Of a DNA stretch of 64,000 bases, positions 51,157-61,397 are shown piece by piece. The stretch is from Devosia crocina (lineage in GTDB: Bacteria > Pseudomonadota > Alphaproteobacteria > Rhizobiales > Devosiaceae), in contig NZ_FPCK01000001.1 of assembly GCF_900116545.1 (NCBI RefSeq), positions 1,798,001 to 1,862,000 of the forward strand, given 5' to 3'. The translations under genes were made by a program, and so were the position numbers. Below the pieces are notes generated by a model. That model was given only the letters and a program-made list of their open reading frames with translations, was not told where the DNA came from and ran no database searches. Each line of letters starts with the position of its first letter. Within the stretch, counting starts at the first letter, position 1.

Positions 51157-51224
51157 GGAAGAAGCGGATCAGGTTCTGGCCCCTGCCCTTTCGGGGCTCG
51201 GCCAAACCAGGATCCGCCGCTTCC
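51157..51224 (-). promoter_or_regulatory. structured RNA element between rpsM and rpsK
   Basis: Two 25-base arms, 51157-51181 and 51200-51224, are imperfect inverted repeats: on the minus strand one reads GGAAGCGGCGGATCCTGGTTTGGCC and the other, on the plus strand, GGAAGAAGCGGATC followed by AGGTTCTGGCC. About 20 of 25 positions pair. The 18-base centre contains a second GC stem (GAGCCCC with GGGGC-like). No U-run follows, so it is not a terminator; it is probably a leader or processing element of rpsK. Confidence 0.65.
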
Positions 51225-51261
51225 AATTCATTTTGCCAGCCTGCAGAACGCAGGCGTGGAA

Positions 51262-51630
51262 TTACTTCTTCTTGCCAGCGATCGGCTTAGCCGGGCCCTT
51301 GCGGGTGCGGGCATTGGTGTGGGTCCGCTGACCGCGGACCGGCAGGCCACGACGGTGGCGCAGGCCACGGTAGTTACCAAGATCCATCAGGCGCTTGATG
51401 TTCATGGCAACGCTACGGCGAAGATCGCCTTCCACGACGTAGTCGCGGTCGATCGCTTCACGGATCTGGATCACTTCGGCGTCGGTCAGTTCATTGACAC
51501 GGCGCTCGGCCGGAATACCGACCTGAGTAGTGATATCTTTGGCGAACTTCTCGCCGATCCCGTGAATGTACTGCAGCGCGATCACCACGCGCTTGTTCGT
51601 CGGGATATTGACGCCAGCAATACGAGCCAC
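51262..51630 (-). CDS. rpsM: 30S ribosomal protein S13
   Basis: 122-aa S13 in the small-subunit head, near the P-site tRNA and contacting L5 of the large subunit. It starts [26 protein letters not shown] and ends in the basic tail [18 protein letters not shown]. It opens a transcription unit rpsM-rpsK-rpoA-rplQ from the promoter listed at 51759. Confidence 0.98.
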   Translation of the reverse strand: MARIAGVNIPTNKRVVIALQYIHGIGEKFAKDITTQVGIPAERRVNELTDAEVIQIREAIDRDYVVEGDLRRSVAMNIKRLMDLGNYRGLRHRRGLPVRGQRTHTNARTRKGPAKPIAGKKK

Positions 51631-51758
51631 GTCTGCTCTCCTTCATTCAACACGCGCCATCACGGCGGGTGTCTTTCAAACAACAAGGGACCGGATTTCA
51701 GCCCCCAACCAATGTGGAGAACCGAACCCAGCCCAATAATCCATGAGACTGGTGCGGT

Positions 51759-51787
51759 TCTTTAAGGATTCGAAAAGGCGAAGTCAA
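51759..51787 (-). promoter_or_regulatory. promoter of the rpsM-rpsK-rpoA-rplQ unit
   Basis: On the minus strand TTGACT (51782-51787), 17 bases, TAAAGA (51759-51764), in the 175-base gap after adk. The -35 box is near consensus; the -10 is weak. It would give a leader of roughly 120 nt before rpsM. Confidence 0.55.
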
Positions 51788-51805
51788 CACTCGCCTCCCC
51801 GAAAA

Positions 51806-52369
51806 TCATTTACCCAGTGCAGACCGGATCGCGGTCGTTACCGATTCAACCGGCTCCATGCCGTCGACTGTCTTCACCAGACCCTGCTGGCTGTAATAGT
51901 CGACCAGCGGCGCCGTGCTTGTCTGATAGACATCGAGGCGCTTGCGGATCACTTCCGGATTGTCGTCCGGACGGTTGCTGTCCTTGGACCGCTGGATCAC
52001 GCGGCGCACCAGTTCGTCGGCATCGGCAGTCAGTTCGATGACGGCATCGAGCTTGAGGCCCTTGTCTGCCAGCATGCCATCGAGCGCCTGAGCCTGGGCA
52101 ATGGTGCGCGGAAACCCATCGAGGATGAAACCGGGCTTACAATCTTCGGCATCGATTCGCTCGGAAACAATGCCGTTCACGATGGAATCGGACACGAGAT
52201 CTCCCCGGTCCATTATGGCCTTGGCCTCAATGCCAAGGGGTGTCTGGGCGGCAATGGCTGCCCGCAGGATGTCGCCAGTGGACAATTGCGGTATGCCGAA
52301 GGCTTCAACCAAAATCTTTGCCTGCGTGCCCTTACCCGCCCCTGGCGGTCCCAACAGGATCAACCTCAT
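51806..52369 (-). CDS. adk: adenylate kinase
   Basis: 187-aa short-form adenylate kinase balancing ATP, ADP and AMP. Walker A is [13 protein letters not shown] at the N terminus; the AMP-binding motif and [13 protein letters not shown] are present. The LID is short and lacks the zinc Cys of the long form ([19 protein letters not shown]). It overlaps secY by four bases, so it is translated with it. Confidence 0.97.
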   Translation of the reverse strand: MRLILLGPPGAGKGTQAKILVEAFGIPQLSTGDILRAAIAAQTPLGIEAKAIMDRGDLVSDSIVNGIVSERIDAEDCKPGFILDGFPRTIAQAQALDGMLADKGLKLDAVIELTADADELVRRVIQRSKDSNRPDDNPEVIRKRLDVYQTSTAPLVDYYSQQGLVKTVDGMEPVESVTTAIRSALGK

Positions 52370-53703
52370 CGACGCTTGCCTCCTCCCAGGCGAGATTTCT
52401 TCAGTAGCCCCTCATATTGCTGGGCCACCAGGTGGCTCTGGATCTGACTGACCGTATCGAGAGTAACGGTCACCATGATCAAAAGAGACGTACCACCAAT
52501 GAACTGGCTGACAGCAAGCTGAGAGAACATCACTTCCGGAATCAGTGCCACGACCGTGAGGTAGAGTGCACCGACAGCGGTGATGCGCGTCAACACATAG
52601 TCGATGTGCTGCGCAGTCCGTTCACCCGGGCGAATGCCCGGAATGAAGCCGCCTGAGCGCTTCAGATTGTCGGCAGTCTCGGTCGGATTGAAGACGATCG
52701 CCGTATAGAAGAAGGCGAAGAAGATGATGAAGAAGGCAAAGAGCGCCAGGTAAAGCGGCTGCCCGCGGCCCAGAAGCGCCGTTACCGTGGTAAGCCAGCC
52801 GGGTGCATCGCCCTGGGCTGCAAAGGACGCGATGGTCGCCGGCAGCAGGAGAAGCGAGGAGCCGAAAATCACCGGAATAACGCCTGATGTATTGAGCTTA
52901 AGCGGCAGATGCGAAGTGTCGCCCTGGAACATCTTATTGCCCACCTGACGCTTCGGATACTGAATCAGCAGCCGGCGCTGGGCGCGCTCGAAGAAGACGA
53001 TCGCGGCAATCACGATGAGAGCCAGGAAGATCATGCCAATCGCGGCAAAGCCAGGGATTGCGCCGGTGCGGCTCAGTTCCAGGGTCTGGGCGATGGTTGC
53101 CGGCAGGTTCGCTACGATGCCGGCGAAGATGATCAGCGAAATACCATTGCCGACGCCACGCGAGGTGATCTGTTCACCCAGCCACATCAGGAACATGGTG
53201 CCGCCGACCAGCGTGATCACGGTCGAAAGACGGAAGAACCAGCCCGGATTAAGCACGACGCCCTGGCTGCCCTCAAGACCAACAGCAATGCCATAGGCCT
53301 GAACGGCGCAGAACACGACCGCCAGATAGCGCGTGTACTGGTTCATCTTGCGGCGCCCTGCCTCACCCTCTTTCTTGAGGGCTTCAAGCTTGGGCGACGC
53401 AGTTGCGACAACCTGCACGACGATCGAGGCCGTGATGTAGGGAATGAGATTGAGAGCAAAGATCGCCATGCGTTCCACGGCGCCACCGGAGAACATGTTG
53501 AACATGCCGATGATGCCTTGCTGGCTCTGCTCGAAAGTGGCCCGGAACGCATCGGGATCGATGCCCGGTACCGGGATGAAGGTGCCCAAACGATAAACAA
53601 GCAGCGCGCCTAGCGTGAACCAGATGCGCTGCTGCAGGGCTTTCGCCTTGGAAAAGGTCGAAAAAGATAGATTGCGAGCAAGTTGCTCGGCTGCGGACGC
53701 CAT
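52366..53703 (-). CDS. secY: protein translocase subunit SecY
   Basis: 445-aa ten-span core of the Sec translocon. [15 protein letters not shown] in TM1, [30 protein letters not shown] in the cytoplasmic loop region and the [11 protein letters not shown] segment identify it. The C-terminal tail ends [11 protein letters not shown]. In this genome it is separated from rplO by a terminator and has its own promoter, and adk overlaps its end. Confidence 0.97.
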   Translation of the reverse strand: MASAAEQLARNLSFSTFSKAKALQQRIWFTLGALLVYRLGTFIPVPGIDPDAFRATFEQSQQGIIGMFNMFSGGAVERMAIFALNLIPYITASIVVQVVATASPKLEALKKEGEAGRRKMNQYTRYLAVVFCAVQAYGIAVGLEGSQGVVLNPGWFFRLSTVITLVGGTMFLMWLGEQITSRGVGNGISLIIFAGIVANLPATIAQTLELSRTGAIPGFAAIGMIFLALIVIAAIVFFERAQRRLLIQYPKRQVGNKMFQGDTSHLPLKLNTSGVIPVIFGSSLLLLPATIASFAAQGDAPGWLTTVTALLGRGQPLYLALFAFFIIFFAFFYTAIVFNPTETADNLKRSGGFIPGIRPGERTAQHIDYVLTRITAVGALYLTVVALIPEVMFSQLAVSQFIGGTSLLIMVTVTLDTVSQIQSHLVAQQYEGLLKKSRLGGGKRR

Positions 53704-53756
53704 ATGTCGCTCCCCAGGGCTTTTTTAGGCCAGGCGCGCTCGGAGCGCGCAGGGAG

Positions 53757-53785
53757 CATATAGGAGTGCAGCCCTGGCGCAACAA
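53757..53785 (-). promoter_or_regulatory. secY-adk promoter
   Basis: On the minus strand TTGTTG (53780-53785), 17 bases, TATATG (53757-53762), placed just after the rplO terminator. The leader would include a GC palindrome (53734-53750, GCGCGCTC with GAGCGCGC) before secY. Supports separate transcription of secY-adk. Confidence 0.6.
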
Positions 53786-53797
53786 ACCAAAAAAGCA

Positions 53798-53818
53798 CAC
53801 CCGACCAAAGGCCGGGTG
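53798..53818 (-). terminator. terminator between rplO and secY
   Basis: On the minus strand CACCCGGCC pairs with GGTCGGGTG (one G-U pair) around TTT, followed by TGCTTTTTTGG. It lies 12 bases after the rplO stop and would end most spc-operon transcripts before secY. Confidence 0.85.
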
Positions 53819-53830
53819 CGCCATGCCAAA

Positions 53831-54334
53831 TTATTTGGCAGCGTAAGGAGTTTTCTTCCAGGTTTCCTTGGCAGGGATCAGATCGACCTTGCCACCGGCA
53901 GCCTCGATGGCAGCCGCTGCACCCTTGGTTGCGTAATCAACCTTGAAGGTCACCTTGCTGGCGGTGAAGCCTTCCGCGCCGATCAGACGGACGCCGTCCT
54001 TGGCGCGGCGGATCACGCCGGCAGCAACCAGAGCCGCTGCATCGATGACGCCCTTGGCGTCCAGCTTGCCCGAGTCGATATAGGCCTGGATGCGGTCGAT
54101 GCGGACCTGGTTCCAATCCTTGGGGTTCCAAGCATTGAAGCCACGCTTTGGCATACGCATGTGAAGGGGCATCTGGCCGCCTTCGAAGCCGTTGATCGCA
54201 ACACCGGCACGGGCCGTCTGGCCCTTGCCACCACGGCCACCGGTCTTGCCGACGCCCGAGCCGATACCACGGCCGATGCGGACGCGAACCTTGTTGGCGC
54301 CGGGATTATCGCGAAGATCGTTCAAACGAGTCAT
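53831..54334 (-). CDS. rplO: 50S ribosomal protein L15
   Basis: 167-aa L15 in the core of the large subunit. The Gly-rich start [26 protein letters not shown] and [14 protein letters not shown] segments are typical; [12 protein letters not shown] is conserved. Last gene of the spc segment before the terminator, 17 bases after rpmD. Confidence 0.97.
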   Translation of the reverse strand: MTRLNDLRDNPGANKVRVRIGRGIGSGVGKTGGRGGKGQTARAGVAINGFEGGQMPLHMRMPKRGFNAWNPKDWNQVRIDRIQAYIDSGKLDAKGVIDAAALVAAGVIRRAKDGVRLIGAEGFTASKVTFKVDYATKGAAAAIEAAGGKVDLIPAKETWKKTPYAAK

Positions 54335-54351
54335 TTGTCGAGCCTTCCCTC

Positions 54352-54540
54352 TTATTCGCTGATGACGCGAACGAGATGCGGGACCTTGTTGATCATGCCG
54401 CGAACTTCTGGCGTATCAACGAGCTCGCGCTCTTTGTTCATCTTGTTCAGCCCGAGACCGATCAGGGTCGCGCGCTGGCTCTTTTCGCGGCGGATCGGGG
54501 AACCGACCTGCTTGACGGTGATGGTTTTCTTGTCAGCCAT
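54352..54540 (-). CDS. rpmD: 50S ribosomal protein L30
   Basis: 62-aa L30. [21 protein letters not shown] and [25 protein letters not shown] cover the whole family domain at full bacterial length. In the spc operon between rpsE and rplO. Confidence 0.96.
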   Translation of the reverse strand: MADKKTITVKQVGSPIRREKSQRATLIGLGLNKMNKERELVDTPEVRGMINKVPHLVRVISE

Positions 54541-54562
54541 TGTGCTTCTCCGTTCCTACGGA

Positions 54563-55096
54563 TCAGGCTTCGACAGCAGCTTCGCCGCGGCGAGCCTGCA
54601 GTTCGGAAACCTTGAGACCGCGGCGGGAAGCCACGGCGCGCGGGCTGTCGACACGCTTGAGCGCATCGAAAGTCGCACGGATCATGTTGTAGGGGTTCGA
54701 GGTGCCGGTCGACTTGGCAACGATGTCGTTGATGCCAAGGGTTTCGAAAACGGCGCGCATCGGACCACCGGCGATGATACCGGTACCCGGCACGGCTGCA
54801 CGCAGGATCACCTTGCCAGCGCCATGGCGGCCGGTGATATCGTGGTGAAGCGTGCGTGCGTCGCGCAGCGGCACACGGATCATCTGGCGCTTGGCCTGCT
54901 CGGTTGCCTTGCGGATGGCCTCGGGAACTTCACGGGCCTTGCCGTGACCGAAACCGACGCGACCCTTTTGGTCACCGACAACGACGAGAGCTGCGAAGCC
55001 GAAGCGCTTGCCGCCCTTCACAACCTTGGCCACACGATTGATGTGGACCAGGCGATCGACGAACTCGCTTTCGCGTTCCTGAACGTCTCTGCTCAT
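54563..55096 (-). CDS. rpsE: 30S ribosomal protein S5
   Basis: 177-aa S5 at the mRNA entry, important for decoding accuracy. The double-stranded RNA-binding segment [26 protein letters not shown] and the [27 protein letters not shown]-terminal domain are intact. Between rplR and rpmD. Confidence 0.97.
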   Translation of the reverse strand: MSRDVQERESEFVDRLVHINRVAKVVKGGKRFGFAALVVVGDQKGRVGFGHGKAREVPEAIRKATEQAKRQMIRVPLRDARTLHHDITGRHGAGKVILRAAVPGTGIIAGGPMRAVFETLGINDIVAKSTGTSNPYNMIRATFDALKRVDSPRAVASRRGLKVSELQARRGEAAVEA

Positions 55097-55117
55097 AATT
55101 TTTCTTCCTCGCCGTTG

Positions 55118-55480
55118 TTAGAACTGCAGACCGCCCTCACGGGCAGCATCTGCAAGGGCCTTAACACGGCCGTGATAGATATAGGCGCCACGGTCGAACA
55201 CGACCTCGCCCACGCCAGCCTTGACACCGCGCTCTGCGATCAGCTTGCCGACAACGGCTGCTGCCTCGGCAGTGCCGCCGCTCTTGAGCGAGCCGCGCAC
55301 ATCCTTCTCGAGAGTGGAGGCTGCAGCCAGCGTCCGACCGTTCGCGTCGTCGATGATCTGGGCGTAGATGTTCTTGTCCGAGCGGAAAACGCTGAGACGG
55401 GGGCGACCAAAGGCACGAGCCTTGAGCGCCTTGCGGACACGAGCCTTGCGGCGGTCCGCACCTTTTGCAGAAATTGCCAT
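55118..55480 (-). CDS. rplR: 50S ribosomal protein L18
   Basis: 120-aa L18, which binds 5S r[23 protein letters not shown] and the C-terminal [26 protein letters not shown] are diagnostic. The N terminus is basic ([18 protein letters not shown]). Between rplF and rpsE. Confidence 0.97.
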   Translation of the reverse strand: MAISAKGADRRKARVRKALKARAFGRPRLSVFRSDKNIYAQIIDDANGRTLAAASTLEKDVRGSLKSGGTAEAAAVVGKLIAERGVKAGVGEVVFDRGAYIYHGRVKALADAAREGGLQF

Positions 55481-55492
55481 AGGTGGCGCTCC

Positions 55493-56026
55493 TTACTTCT
55501 TCTTGCCTTCTTTGCGGAAGATCTGCTCGCCGGCGTAACGCACGCCCTTGCCCTTGTAGGGCTCGGGGGGACGCCAGCCGCGGATCTCTGCCGCAACCTG
55601 ACCGACCTGCTGCTTGTCGATGCCGGTGATGACGATCTCAGTCGGAGCCGGAACCGCCAGGGTGATGCCCTGGGGCGCGTTGTAGATCACTTCGTGGCTG
55701 AAACCGAGCGAGAGCTTGACGTCCTTGCCCTGCATGGCGGCGCGATAACCAACGCCCTGGATTGCCAGCTTCTTTTCGAAACCAGCGCTCACCCCGGTGA
55801 CCATGTTCTGGATCAGCGCGCGGGTGGTGCCCCAGGCGGCGCGAGCCTCACGAGTATCGTTTGCCGGAACAACGACGAGACCGTCGGTGCCCTGCTCCAC
55901 ATTGACGACATCCATGAGCTGCAGGCTCAGTTCGCCCTTCGGGCCCTTGGCGGAGACGGTGCGACCATTGATCGTAACCGTAACGCCATTAACCGGGGCC
56001 ACCGGTTTCTTGCCAGTACGTGACAT
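55493..56026 (-). CDS. rplF: 50S ribosomal protein L6
   Basis: 177-aa L6 with two alike domains near the factor-binding site. [20 protein letters not shown] and the second-domain [21 protein letters not shown] tail are diagnostic. A 184-base gap separates it from rpsH, unusually long inside an spc operon. Confidence 0.97.
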   Translation of the reverse strand: MSRTGKKPVAPVNGVTVTINGRTVSAKGPKGELSLQLMDVVNVEQGTDGLVVVPANDTREARAAWGTTRALIQNMVTGVSAGFEKKLAIQGVGYRAAMQGKDVKLSLGFSHEVIYNAPQGITLAVPAPTEIVITGIDKQQVGQVAAEIRGWRPPEPYKGKGVRYAGEQIFRKEGKKK

Positions 56027-56210
56027 TCTATATCCTTGAGTAATCGTCTTGCCGCGCAGCCGATGCGCGTGAAGGTGCCCGAAAACAGAGCCGATCAGCG
56101 TTTCCGAGAAACGTTGATCGCGCTCCTATCAGTTTTCTCAGCACATTCAACCGGAAAAGTGGATACCACTCATCCCTGAAGTGCTTCACTGAGCTTCGGG
56201 CCCACACGCA
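56027..56210 (-). repeat. 184-base rpsH-rplF gap with two palindromic elements
   Basis: The gap holds a hairpin GATCAGCGTTTC (56093-56104) / GAAACGTTGATC (56108-56119) with a single mismatch, and a segment from about 56147 reading AACCGGAAAAGTGGATACCAC, which resembles a common Hyphomicrobiales palindrome (AACCGGAAAAGTGG followed by CCACTTTTCGG) with a decayed right arm. No coding capacity is seen. Probably a degenerate mobile intergenic element within the operon. Confidence 0.45.
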
Positions 56211-56609
56211 TCAGAAGACGCGGCAGAGTACCTCGCCACCAACATTGGCAGCCTTGGCTTCGTGGTCGGCCATCACACCCTTGGGGGTGGAGAGGATCGA
56301 CACGCCGAGGCCATTCGCCACCTGTGGAATATTCTTGACCGACGCATAAACGCGGCGGCCGGGGCGGGAAACGCGCTCGATGGTGCGGATCACGCCTTCA
56401 TTGTCCGAATACTTGAGTTCAATTTCGTATTCGGCAGCACCGTTCTCGAACTTGGTCTCCGAGTAGCCGCGGATGAAACCCTCGGACTGAAGAACGTCGA
56501 GCACGCGACCGCGAAGGGTCGAGGCTGGGGTCGAAACGGTATTCCGGCGACGCTCCTGAGCGTTGCGGATGCGGGTCAGCATATCGCCGATGGGATCGGA
56601 AAAGCTCAT
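56211..56609 (-). CDS. rpsH: 30S ribosomal protein S8
   Basis: 132-aa S8, a primary 16S rRNA binder and, in E. coli, translational repressor of the spc operon. [55 protein letters not shown] and the C-terminal [10 protein letters not shown] identify it. It is preceded by rpsN and followed by the long gap before rplF. Confidence 0.97.
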   Translation of the reverse strand: MSFSDPIGDMLTRIRNAQERRRNTVSTPASTLRGRVLDVLQSEGFIRGYSETKFENGAAEYEIELKYSDNEGVIRTIERVSRPGRRVYASVKNIPQVANGLGVSILSTPKGVMADHEAKAANVGGEVLCRVF

Positions 56610-56622
56610 TTTATGTCCTTCC

Positions 56623-56928
56623 TTACCAGCTCGACTTCACCAGACCCGGGATCTGACCCAGGTTGCCCAGCTGACGCAGGGCGATACGGCTCATCTTGAG
56701 CTTGCGATAGTAACCACGCGGGCGACCGGACACTTCGCAACGGTTGCGAATGCGAACCTTTGCGGAGTTGCGCGGCAGCTCGGCCAGCTTGAGGCTGGCC
56801 TTGAAGCGTTCTTCGATCGACGCGCTCTGATCCTTGACGGTTGCCTTGAGAGCGGCACGCTTTGCGGCATACTGCTTCGCCAGGGCGGCGCGCTTGTTGT
56901 TCTTCTCGATGGAACTGGTCTTTGCCAT
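56623..56928 (-). CDS. rpsN: 30S ribosomal protein S14
   Basis: 101-aa zinc-free (C-) form of S14, without the CxxC pairs. [23 protein letters not shown] and the end [27 protein letters not shown] are diagnostic. In the spc operon between rplE and rpsH. Confidence 0.96.
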   Translation of the reverse strand: MAKTSSIEKNNKRAALAKQYAAKRAALKATVKDQSASIEERFKASLKLAELPRNSAKVRIRNRCEVSGRPRGYYRKLKMSRIALRQLGNLGQIPGLVKSSW

Positions 56929-56958
56929 GTTCTGGTCCTCTTTCCCTGTCCTGCCTGC

Positions 56959-57516
56959 TTACTGGCGGAACGGGAAGTTGAAAGCGCGCAGCAGAGCGCG
57001 GGCTTCATCGTCCGTCTTGGCCGTCGTGGCAATCACGATATCCATACCCCAGACCTGATCGATCTGATCGTAGTTGATCTCGGGGAAAATGATGTGTTCC
57101 TTGATGCCCATGGCATAGTTGCCACGGCCATCGAAGGCGTTCGGATTGAGGCCACGGAAGTCGCGGACGCGCGGCAGGGCGATAGTCACCAGGCGGTCCA
57201 GGAATTCGTACATGCGGGTCTTGCGCAGCGTCACCTTCACACCGAGCGGCATGTCTTCGCGGACCTTGAAGCCTGCGATGGACTTGCGAGCATGGGTGAT
57301 GACCGGCTTCTGGCCAGCAATCTTTTCGAGCTCGGCAGCGGCCGACTTGACCTTCTTGGAGTCGTTGACGGCTTCGCCAACGCCCATGTTCAGAACGATC
57401 TTGTCGATCTTGGGCAGCTGCATGACGTTGGTGTAGTTGAACTGCTTGGTCAGTTCAGCCTTGATCGTCTCGTCATAGACAGTGCGCAGACGCGGAACGT
57501 AAGCGGTCTCAGCCAT
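56959..57516 (-). CDS. rplE: 50S ribosomal protein L5
   Basis: 185-aa L5, binds 5S rRNA and contacts the P-site tRNA and S13. [21 protein letters not shown] and the C-terminal [21 protein letters not shown] are diagnostic. It overlaps rplX by 8 bases. Confidence 0.97.
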   Translation of the reverse strand: MAETAYVPRLRTVYDETIKAELTKQFNYTNVMQLPKIDKIVLNMGVGEAVNDSKKVKSAAAELEKIAGQKPVITHARKSIAGFKVREDMPLGVKVTLRKTRMYEFLDRLVTIALPRVRDFRGLNPNAFDGRGNYAMGIKEHIIFPEINYDQIDQVWGMDIVIATTAKTDDEARALLRAFNFPFRQ

Positions 57517-57820
57517 CGATCTGGCCTCCCGTCGTCTTGGCGACGCGAGTCTTCACGCCGTCCTTAATCTGGAAACCGACGCGGGTGGGCTTGCCGTTGG
57601 CATCGGCGACGGCCAGGTTCGACAGGTGGATCGGCGCTTCCTTGGTGAAGATGCCGGAATCCTGCGAGGCAGTCTGCTTCTGGTGCTTGCGCACAAGGTT
57701 GATACCCTGGACGAGCGCCTTGGTTTCGGATGGGATGACAGAGAGGACCTGACCGGTCTTGCCCTTGTCCTTACCAGCCAGGACGACGACCTTGTCGCCC
57801 TTCTTGATCTTGGAGGCCAT
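57509..57820 (-). CDS. rplX: 50S ribosomal protein L24
   Basis: 103-aa L24, an assembly initiator. The KOW motif is at the N terminus ([21 protein letters not shown]) and VRKHQK follows. It overlaps rplE by 8 bases and rplN by one. Confidence 0.96.
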   Translation of the reverse strand: MASKIKKGDKVVVLAGKDKGKTGQVLSVIPSETKALVQGINLVRKHQKQTASQDSGIFTKEAPIHLSNLAVADANGKPTRVGFQIKDGVKTRVAKTTGGQIDG

Positions 57821-58188
57821 TATAGCACCTCTGGGGCGAGCGAGATGATCTTCATGTGGTTGCGAGCGCGAAGTTCACGCGGAACCGGTCCGAAGATACG
57901 GGTGCCGACGGGTTCTTTCTGATTGTTGATCAGAACCGCGGCGTTCTTGTCAAAACGGATGACGGTGCCATCGGGGCGGCGGATGTCGGTTGCGGTGCGA
58001 ACCACAACAGCCTTCATCACCTGGCCCTTCTTAACGCGGCCACGCGGAATAGCGTCCTTGACCGAAACGACAATGATGTCGCCGACCGAGGCGTATTTGC
58101 GATGTGAGCCGCCCAGCACCTTGATGCACATAACTCGCTTGGCGCCGGAATTATCCGCGACGTCGAGATTGGACTGCATCTGGATCAT
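57820..58188 (-). CDS. rplN: 50S ribosomal protein L14
   Basis: 122-aa L14 at the subunit interface. [26 protein letters not shown] and [20 protein letters not shown] are family signatures. First gene of the conventional spc operon; the 69-base gap to rpsQ marks the boundary with S10. Confidence 0.97.
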   Translation of the reverse strand: MIQMQSNLDVADNSGAKRVMCIKVLGGSHRKYASVGDIIVVSVKDAIPRGRVKKGQVMKAVVVRTATDIRRPDGTVIRFDKNAAVLINNQKEPVGTRIFGPVPRELRARNHMKIISLAPEVL

Positions 58189-58257
58189 AACTGGATGCCT
58201 TCTAGTTGAACCGGCTTCACCGTCATCCGGCTCGCCGACCTAATTCAAAAAATTCTC

Positions 58258-58491
58258 TTACGCAGACGGAACGAGCGTCCAACGCTTGTTCTTGCTGATC
58301 GGTGCGGTCTCTTCGATCCACACCACGTCACCGACTTTTGCCACATTAGCTTCATCGTGAGCGTGATACTTCTTGGACCGGCGCACCGTCTTCTTGAGAA
58401 GCGGGTGCGTGAAACGGCGCTCGACACGAACGACGATCGTCTTTTCGTTAGCGTCGGAGACTACAGTCCCCTGCAGAACGCGCTTTGGCAT
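58258..58491 (-). CDS. rpsQ: 30S ribosomal protein S17
   Basis: 77-aa S17, primary 16S rRNA binder with an OB fold. [33 protein letters not shown] and the end RWTLVPSA are typical. Last gene of the S10 operon. Confidence 0.96.
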   Translation of the reverse strand: MPKRVLQGTVVSDANEKTIVVRVERRFTHPLLKKTVRRSKKYHAHDEANVAKVGDVVWIEETAPISKNKRWTLVPSA

Positions 58492-58503
58492 GGGATCGAT
58501 TCC

Positions 58504-58698
58504 TTACTTAGCTGCGTTCTTTTGGCCGAGGATGGTCTTGATCCGCGCGATATCGCGACGGACTTCCTTGACCCGGGCCGGCTTTTCCAGCTGCTGGGTA
58601 GCACGCTGGAAACGCAGGTTGAACTGTTCTTTCTTGAGGTCGACGAGCTGATCTTTCAGTTCGTCTGCGGTTTTGCTCCGCACATCACTGGCTTTCAT
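58504..58698 (-). CDS. rpmC: 50S ribosomal protein L29
   Basis: 64-aa L29 at the tunnel exit near the SRP and trigger-factor site. [36 protein letters not shown] is the helical hairpin of the family. Between rplP and rpsQ. Confidence 0.96.
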   Translation of the reverse strand: MKASDVRSKTADELKDQLVDLKKEQFNLRFQRATQQLEKPARVKEVRRDIARIKTILGQKNAAK

Positions 58699-58709
58699 GC
58701 TCGTGTTCC

Positions 58710-59123
58710 TTAGTCGACAATGCGCGTAACGATGCGCGTGGTGATCGGCAACTTCATTGCTCCGAGGCGAAGCGCCTCCTTTGCAACGTCTTCGGGCACT
58801 CCGTCAATCTCAAAAACGATGCGCCCCGGCTTTACGCGCGCTGCCCAGTATTCCACGGAGCCCTTACCCTTACCCATACGGACTTCGGTCGGCTTCTTGG
58901 AGACCGGCACATCCGGGAAAATCCGGATCCAGACACGGCCCTGACGCTTCATCTCACGAGTGATCGCGCGACGGGCCGCTTCGATCTGGCGGGCGGTAAC
59001 GCGCTCTGGCTCGGTGGCCTTGAGTGCGTAGGAGCCGAATGCCAGATCCGTGCCACCCTTGGCCAGGCCATGGATGCGGCCCTTATGGGCCTTGCGGAAC
59101 TTAGTACGTTTCGGTTGCAGCAT
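58710..59123 (-). CDS. rplP: 50S ribosomal protein L16
   Basis: 137-aa L16 near the A site. [24 protein letters not shown] and the [27 protein letters not shown] segment are diagnostic. In the S10 operon between rpsC and rpmC. Confidence 0.97.
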   Translation of the reverse strand: MLQPKRTKFRKAHKGRIHGLAKGGTDLAFGSYALKATEPERVTARQIEAARRAITREMKRQGRVWIRIFPDVPVSKKPTEVRMGKGKGSVEYWAARVKPGRIVFEIDGVPEDVAKEALRLGAMKLPITTRIVTRIVD

Positions 59124-59138
59124 AGTGGTTCAACCTTC

Positions 59139-59876
59139 TTATGCGCGTTCGCGGTCGCGATCGCCACGCTCACGGCGCGGTTCGCGTTCGCTACGCTGGC
59201 CACCTTCACCACCTTCGGTGGCGCGGCGCTCGTGAGCGGAAGGATCGTGCTCAAGGACTTCGCCTTTGAAGACCCAAACCTTGATACCGATGATCCCGTA
59301 GGTGGTTTCAGCTTCTGCCGTACCGTAGTCGATATCGGCGCGCAGGGTGTGCAGCGGCACACGGCCTTCGCGGTACCATTCGGTACGAGCGATATCGGCG
59401 CCGCCAAGACGGCCACCAACGTTGACACGGATACCACCGGCACCCATGCGGATTGCGGTCTGCACGGCGCGCTTCATGGCACGACGGAAGGCCACGCGGC
59501 GCTCCAGCTGCTGGGCAATGCCCTGGGCAACGAGGGTCGCATCGGTCTCGGGCTTGCGCACTTCAACGATGTTGATGTGCACTTCCGAGTCGGTGAACTT
59601 CTTGACCTTGGCGCGGATCTTGTCGATGTCCGCGCCCTTCTTGCCGATCACGATGCCCGGACGGGCGGTGTGGATCGACACGCGGCACTTGCGGTGCGGA
59701 CGCTCGATGACGATCTTGGAGACCGCAGCGGCCTTGAGATCCTTCATCAGCATGGTGCGGATCTTGAGGTCTTCCTGAAGCAGCGTGCCGTATTCGCCCT
59801 TGTTGGCGAACCAGCGGCTGTCCCAGGTGCGGTTGATGCCCAGGCGGAAGCCGATGGGATTGATCTTCTGGCCCAT
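59139..59876 (-). CDS. rpsC: 30S ribosomal protein S3
   Basis: 245-aa S3 at the mRNA entry tunnel, with a KH domain ([19 protein letters not shown]). [22 protein letters not shown] is the canonical start. The C terminus extends beyond the core as a charged, repetitive tail rich in Arg/Glu ([15 protein letters not shown]). Its ATG overlaps the rplV stop by one base. Confidence 0.97.
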   Translation of the reverse strand: MGQKINPIGFRLGINRTWDSRWFANKGEYGTLLQEDLKIRTMLMKDLKAAAVSKIVIERPHRKCRVSIHTARPGIVIGKKGADIDKIRAKVKKFTDSEVHINIVEVRKPETDATLVAQGIAQQLERRVAFRRAMKRAVQTAIRMGAGGIRVNVGGRLGGADIARTEWYREGRVPLHTLRADIDYGTAEAETTYGIIGIKVWVFKGEVLEHDPSAHERRATEGGEGGQRSEREPRRERGDRDRERA

Positions 59877-60256
59877 TATGCGGCCTCCTCAACTTGCCGG
59901 ACGACGATCGTCAGATGCGAGAAGGGCTTCTCGATCCGGGACGAACGGCCGCGGCCACGAGCGGTGAAGCGCTTCATGACAAGCGAATTGCCAACATAGG
60001 CTTCGGCAACGACGAGAGCGTCGGTATCGAGGCCATGGTTGTTCTCGGCATTGGCGATGGCGCTCTCGAGCACCTTCTTGACCTGGCCGGAGATGCGCTT
60101 GTGGCTGAATTCGAGATCGGCCAGGGCACGCTCGACTTTCTTGCCACGGATCAACTGCGCGACGAGGTTCAGCTTCTGAGGGCTGATGCGCAGCATGCGC
60201 AGAACAGCCTTGGCCTCGTTATCCTTGAGAGCGCGCTCAGTCTTTGGCTTGCTCAT
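59876..60256 (-). CDS. rplV: 50S ribosomal protein L22
   Basis: 126-aa L22 lining the nascent-chain tunnel. The start [20 protein letters not shown] at 60256 has AGGAAGTAAG ahead; the open frame beyond to 60325 is the end of rpsS in another frame. [24 protein letters not shown] and the C-terminal [12 protein letters not shown] are conserved. Confidence 0.96.
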   Translation of the reverse strand: MSKPKTERALKDNEAKAVLRMLRISPQKLNLVAQLIRGKKVERALADLEFSHKRISGQVKKVLESAIANAENNHGLDTDALVVAEAYVGNSLVMKRFTARGRGRSSRIEKPFSHLTIVVRQVEEAA

Positions 60257-60257
60257 C

Positions 60258-60536
60258 TTACTTCCTCTTGGCCTTCTTGTCGGCCGCGTGACCGTAATAG
60301 GTACGGGTCGGGGCAAACTCGCCAAACTTGTGGCCGATCATGTCTTCGGTGACGTTCACCGGAACATGCTTCTGACCGTTGTGCACGCCGAACGTGATGC
60401 CGACAAACTGCGGCAGAATGGTCGAGCGGCGCGACCAGATCTTGACCACATCGTTGCGGCCAGAGGTCTGGGCCTTCTCGGCCTTCTTGAGCAGATAGCC
60501 GTCGACGAACGGCCCCTTCCAAACTGAACGGGTCAT
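60258..60536 (-). CDS. rpsS: 30S ribosomal protein S19
   Basis: 92-aa S19 in the small-subunit head. [22 protein letters not shown] and the end [22 protein letters not shown] are diagnostic. One base before the rplV start. Confidence 0.97.
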   Translation of the reverse strand: MTRSVWKGPFVDGYLLKKAEKAQTSGRNDVVKIWSRRSTILPQFVGITFGVHNGQKHVPVNVTEDMIGHKFGEFAPTRTYYGHAADKKAKRK

Positions 60537-60539
60537 GAC

Positions 60540-61379
60540 TTACCTGCCCTTCTTCACGTGACGGCTGCGAACGATGAACTTGTCCGTTGCCTTGTTAGAA
60601 CGTGTGCGCTTGCCCTTGGTCGGCTTGCCCCACGGAGAAACCGGGTGACGGCCACCAGAGGTACGGCCTTCACCACCACCATGCGGGTGGTCGACCGGGT
60701 TCATGGTCACGCCGCGGTTGACCGGCTTGCGGCCGAGCCAACGGTTGCGACCAGCCTTGCCGAGCGAAGTGTTGGCGTGGTCCTGGTTGGACACCGCACC
60801 AACGGTGGCGAGGCACGAACCATGGACGCGGCGCTGCTCGCCCGAATTGAGGCGAAGGATCGCCCAACCCTGGTCACGGCCGACATACTGAGCATAGGCA
60901 CCGGCAGAACGAGCGATCTGGCCACCTTTGCGGGGCTTGAGTTCGACGTTGTGCACGATGGTGCCGACCGGCATGCGCTCGAGCGGCATGGCATTGCCCG
61001 GCTTCACGTCCGCGCCGTTCATCGAAGAGATGACCTTGTCGCCGGCAGCCAGACGCTGGGGAGCCACGATATAGGCGAGTTCGCCATCTTCGTACTTCAC
61101 CAGAGCGATCCAGGCGGTGCGGTTCGGATCGTATTCGAGACGTTCGATCGTCCCGACTGCGTCGAACTTCACGCGCTTGAAGTCGATCATGCGGTAGCTG
61201 CGCTTGTGACCGCCACCACGATGGAACGCGGTGATGCGACCGGTATTGTTGCGGCCACCCTTCTTGCTCAGGCCTTCGGTCAAAGCCTTGACCGGAGCGC
61301 CCTTCCAGAGTTCCGAACGGTCGGTCGTGATCAGGGTACGACGGCCTTCGGAGGTGGGATTATAAGTCTTTAGAGCCAT
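60540..61379 (-). CDS. rplB: 50S ribosomal protein L2
   Basis: 279-aa L2 needed for subunit association and peptidyl transfer. [25 protein letters not shown] starts the protein; the catalytic-region loop [34 protein letters not shown] is unaltered. Between rplW and rpsS. Confidence 0.98.
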   Translation of the reverse strand: MALKTYNPTSEGRRTLITTDRSELWKGAPVKALTEGLSKKGGRNNTGRITAFHRGGGHKRSYRMIDFKRVKFDAVGTIERLEYDPNRTAWIALVKYEDGELAYIVAPQRLAAGDKVISSMNGADVKPGNAMPLERMPVGTIVHNVELKPRKGGQIARSAGAYAQYVGRDQGWAILRLNSGEQRRVHGSCLATVGAVSNQDHANTSLGKAGRNRWLGRKPVNRGVTMNPVDHPHGGGEGRTSGGRHPVSPWGKPTKGKRTRSNKATDKFIVRSRHVKKGR

Positions 61380-61397
61380 TTTGCTGTCTCTTGTCCC

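Noticed and set aside
53816..56023. 735-codon open frame on the plus strand across rplO to rplF
   Set aside because: It is fully antisense to conserved ribosomal protein genes, has no recognisable domain and no ribosome binding site; long antisense frames are common in GC-rich DNA.
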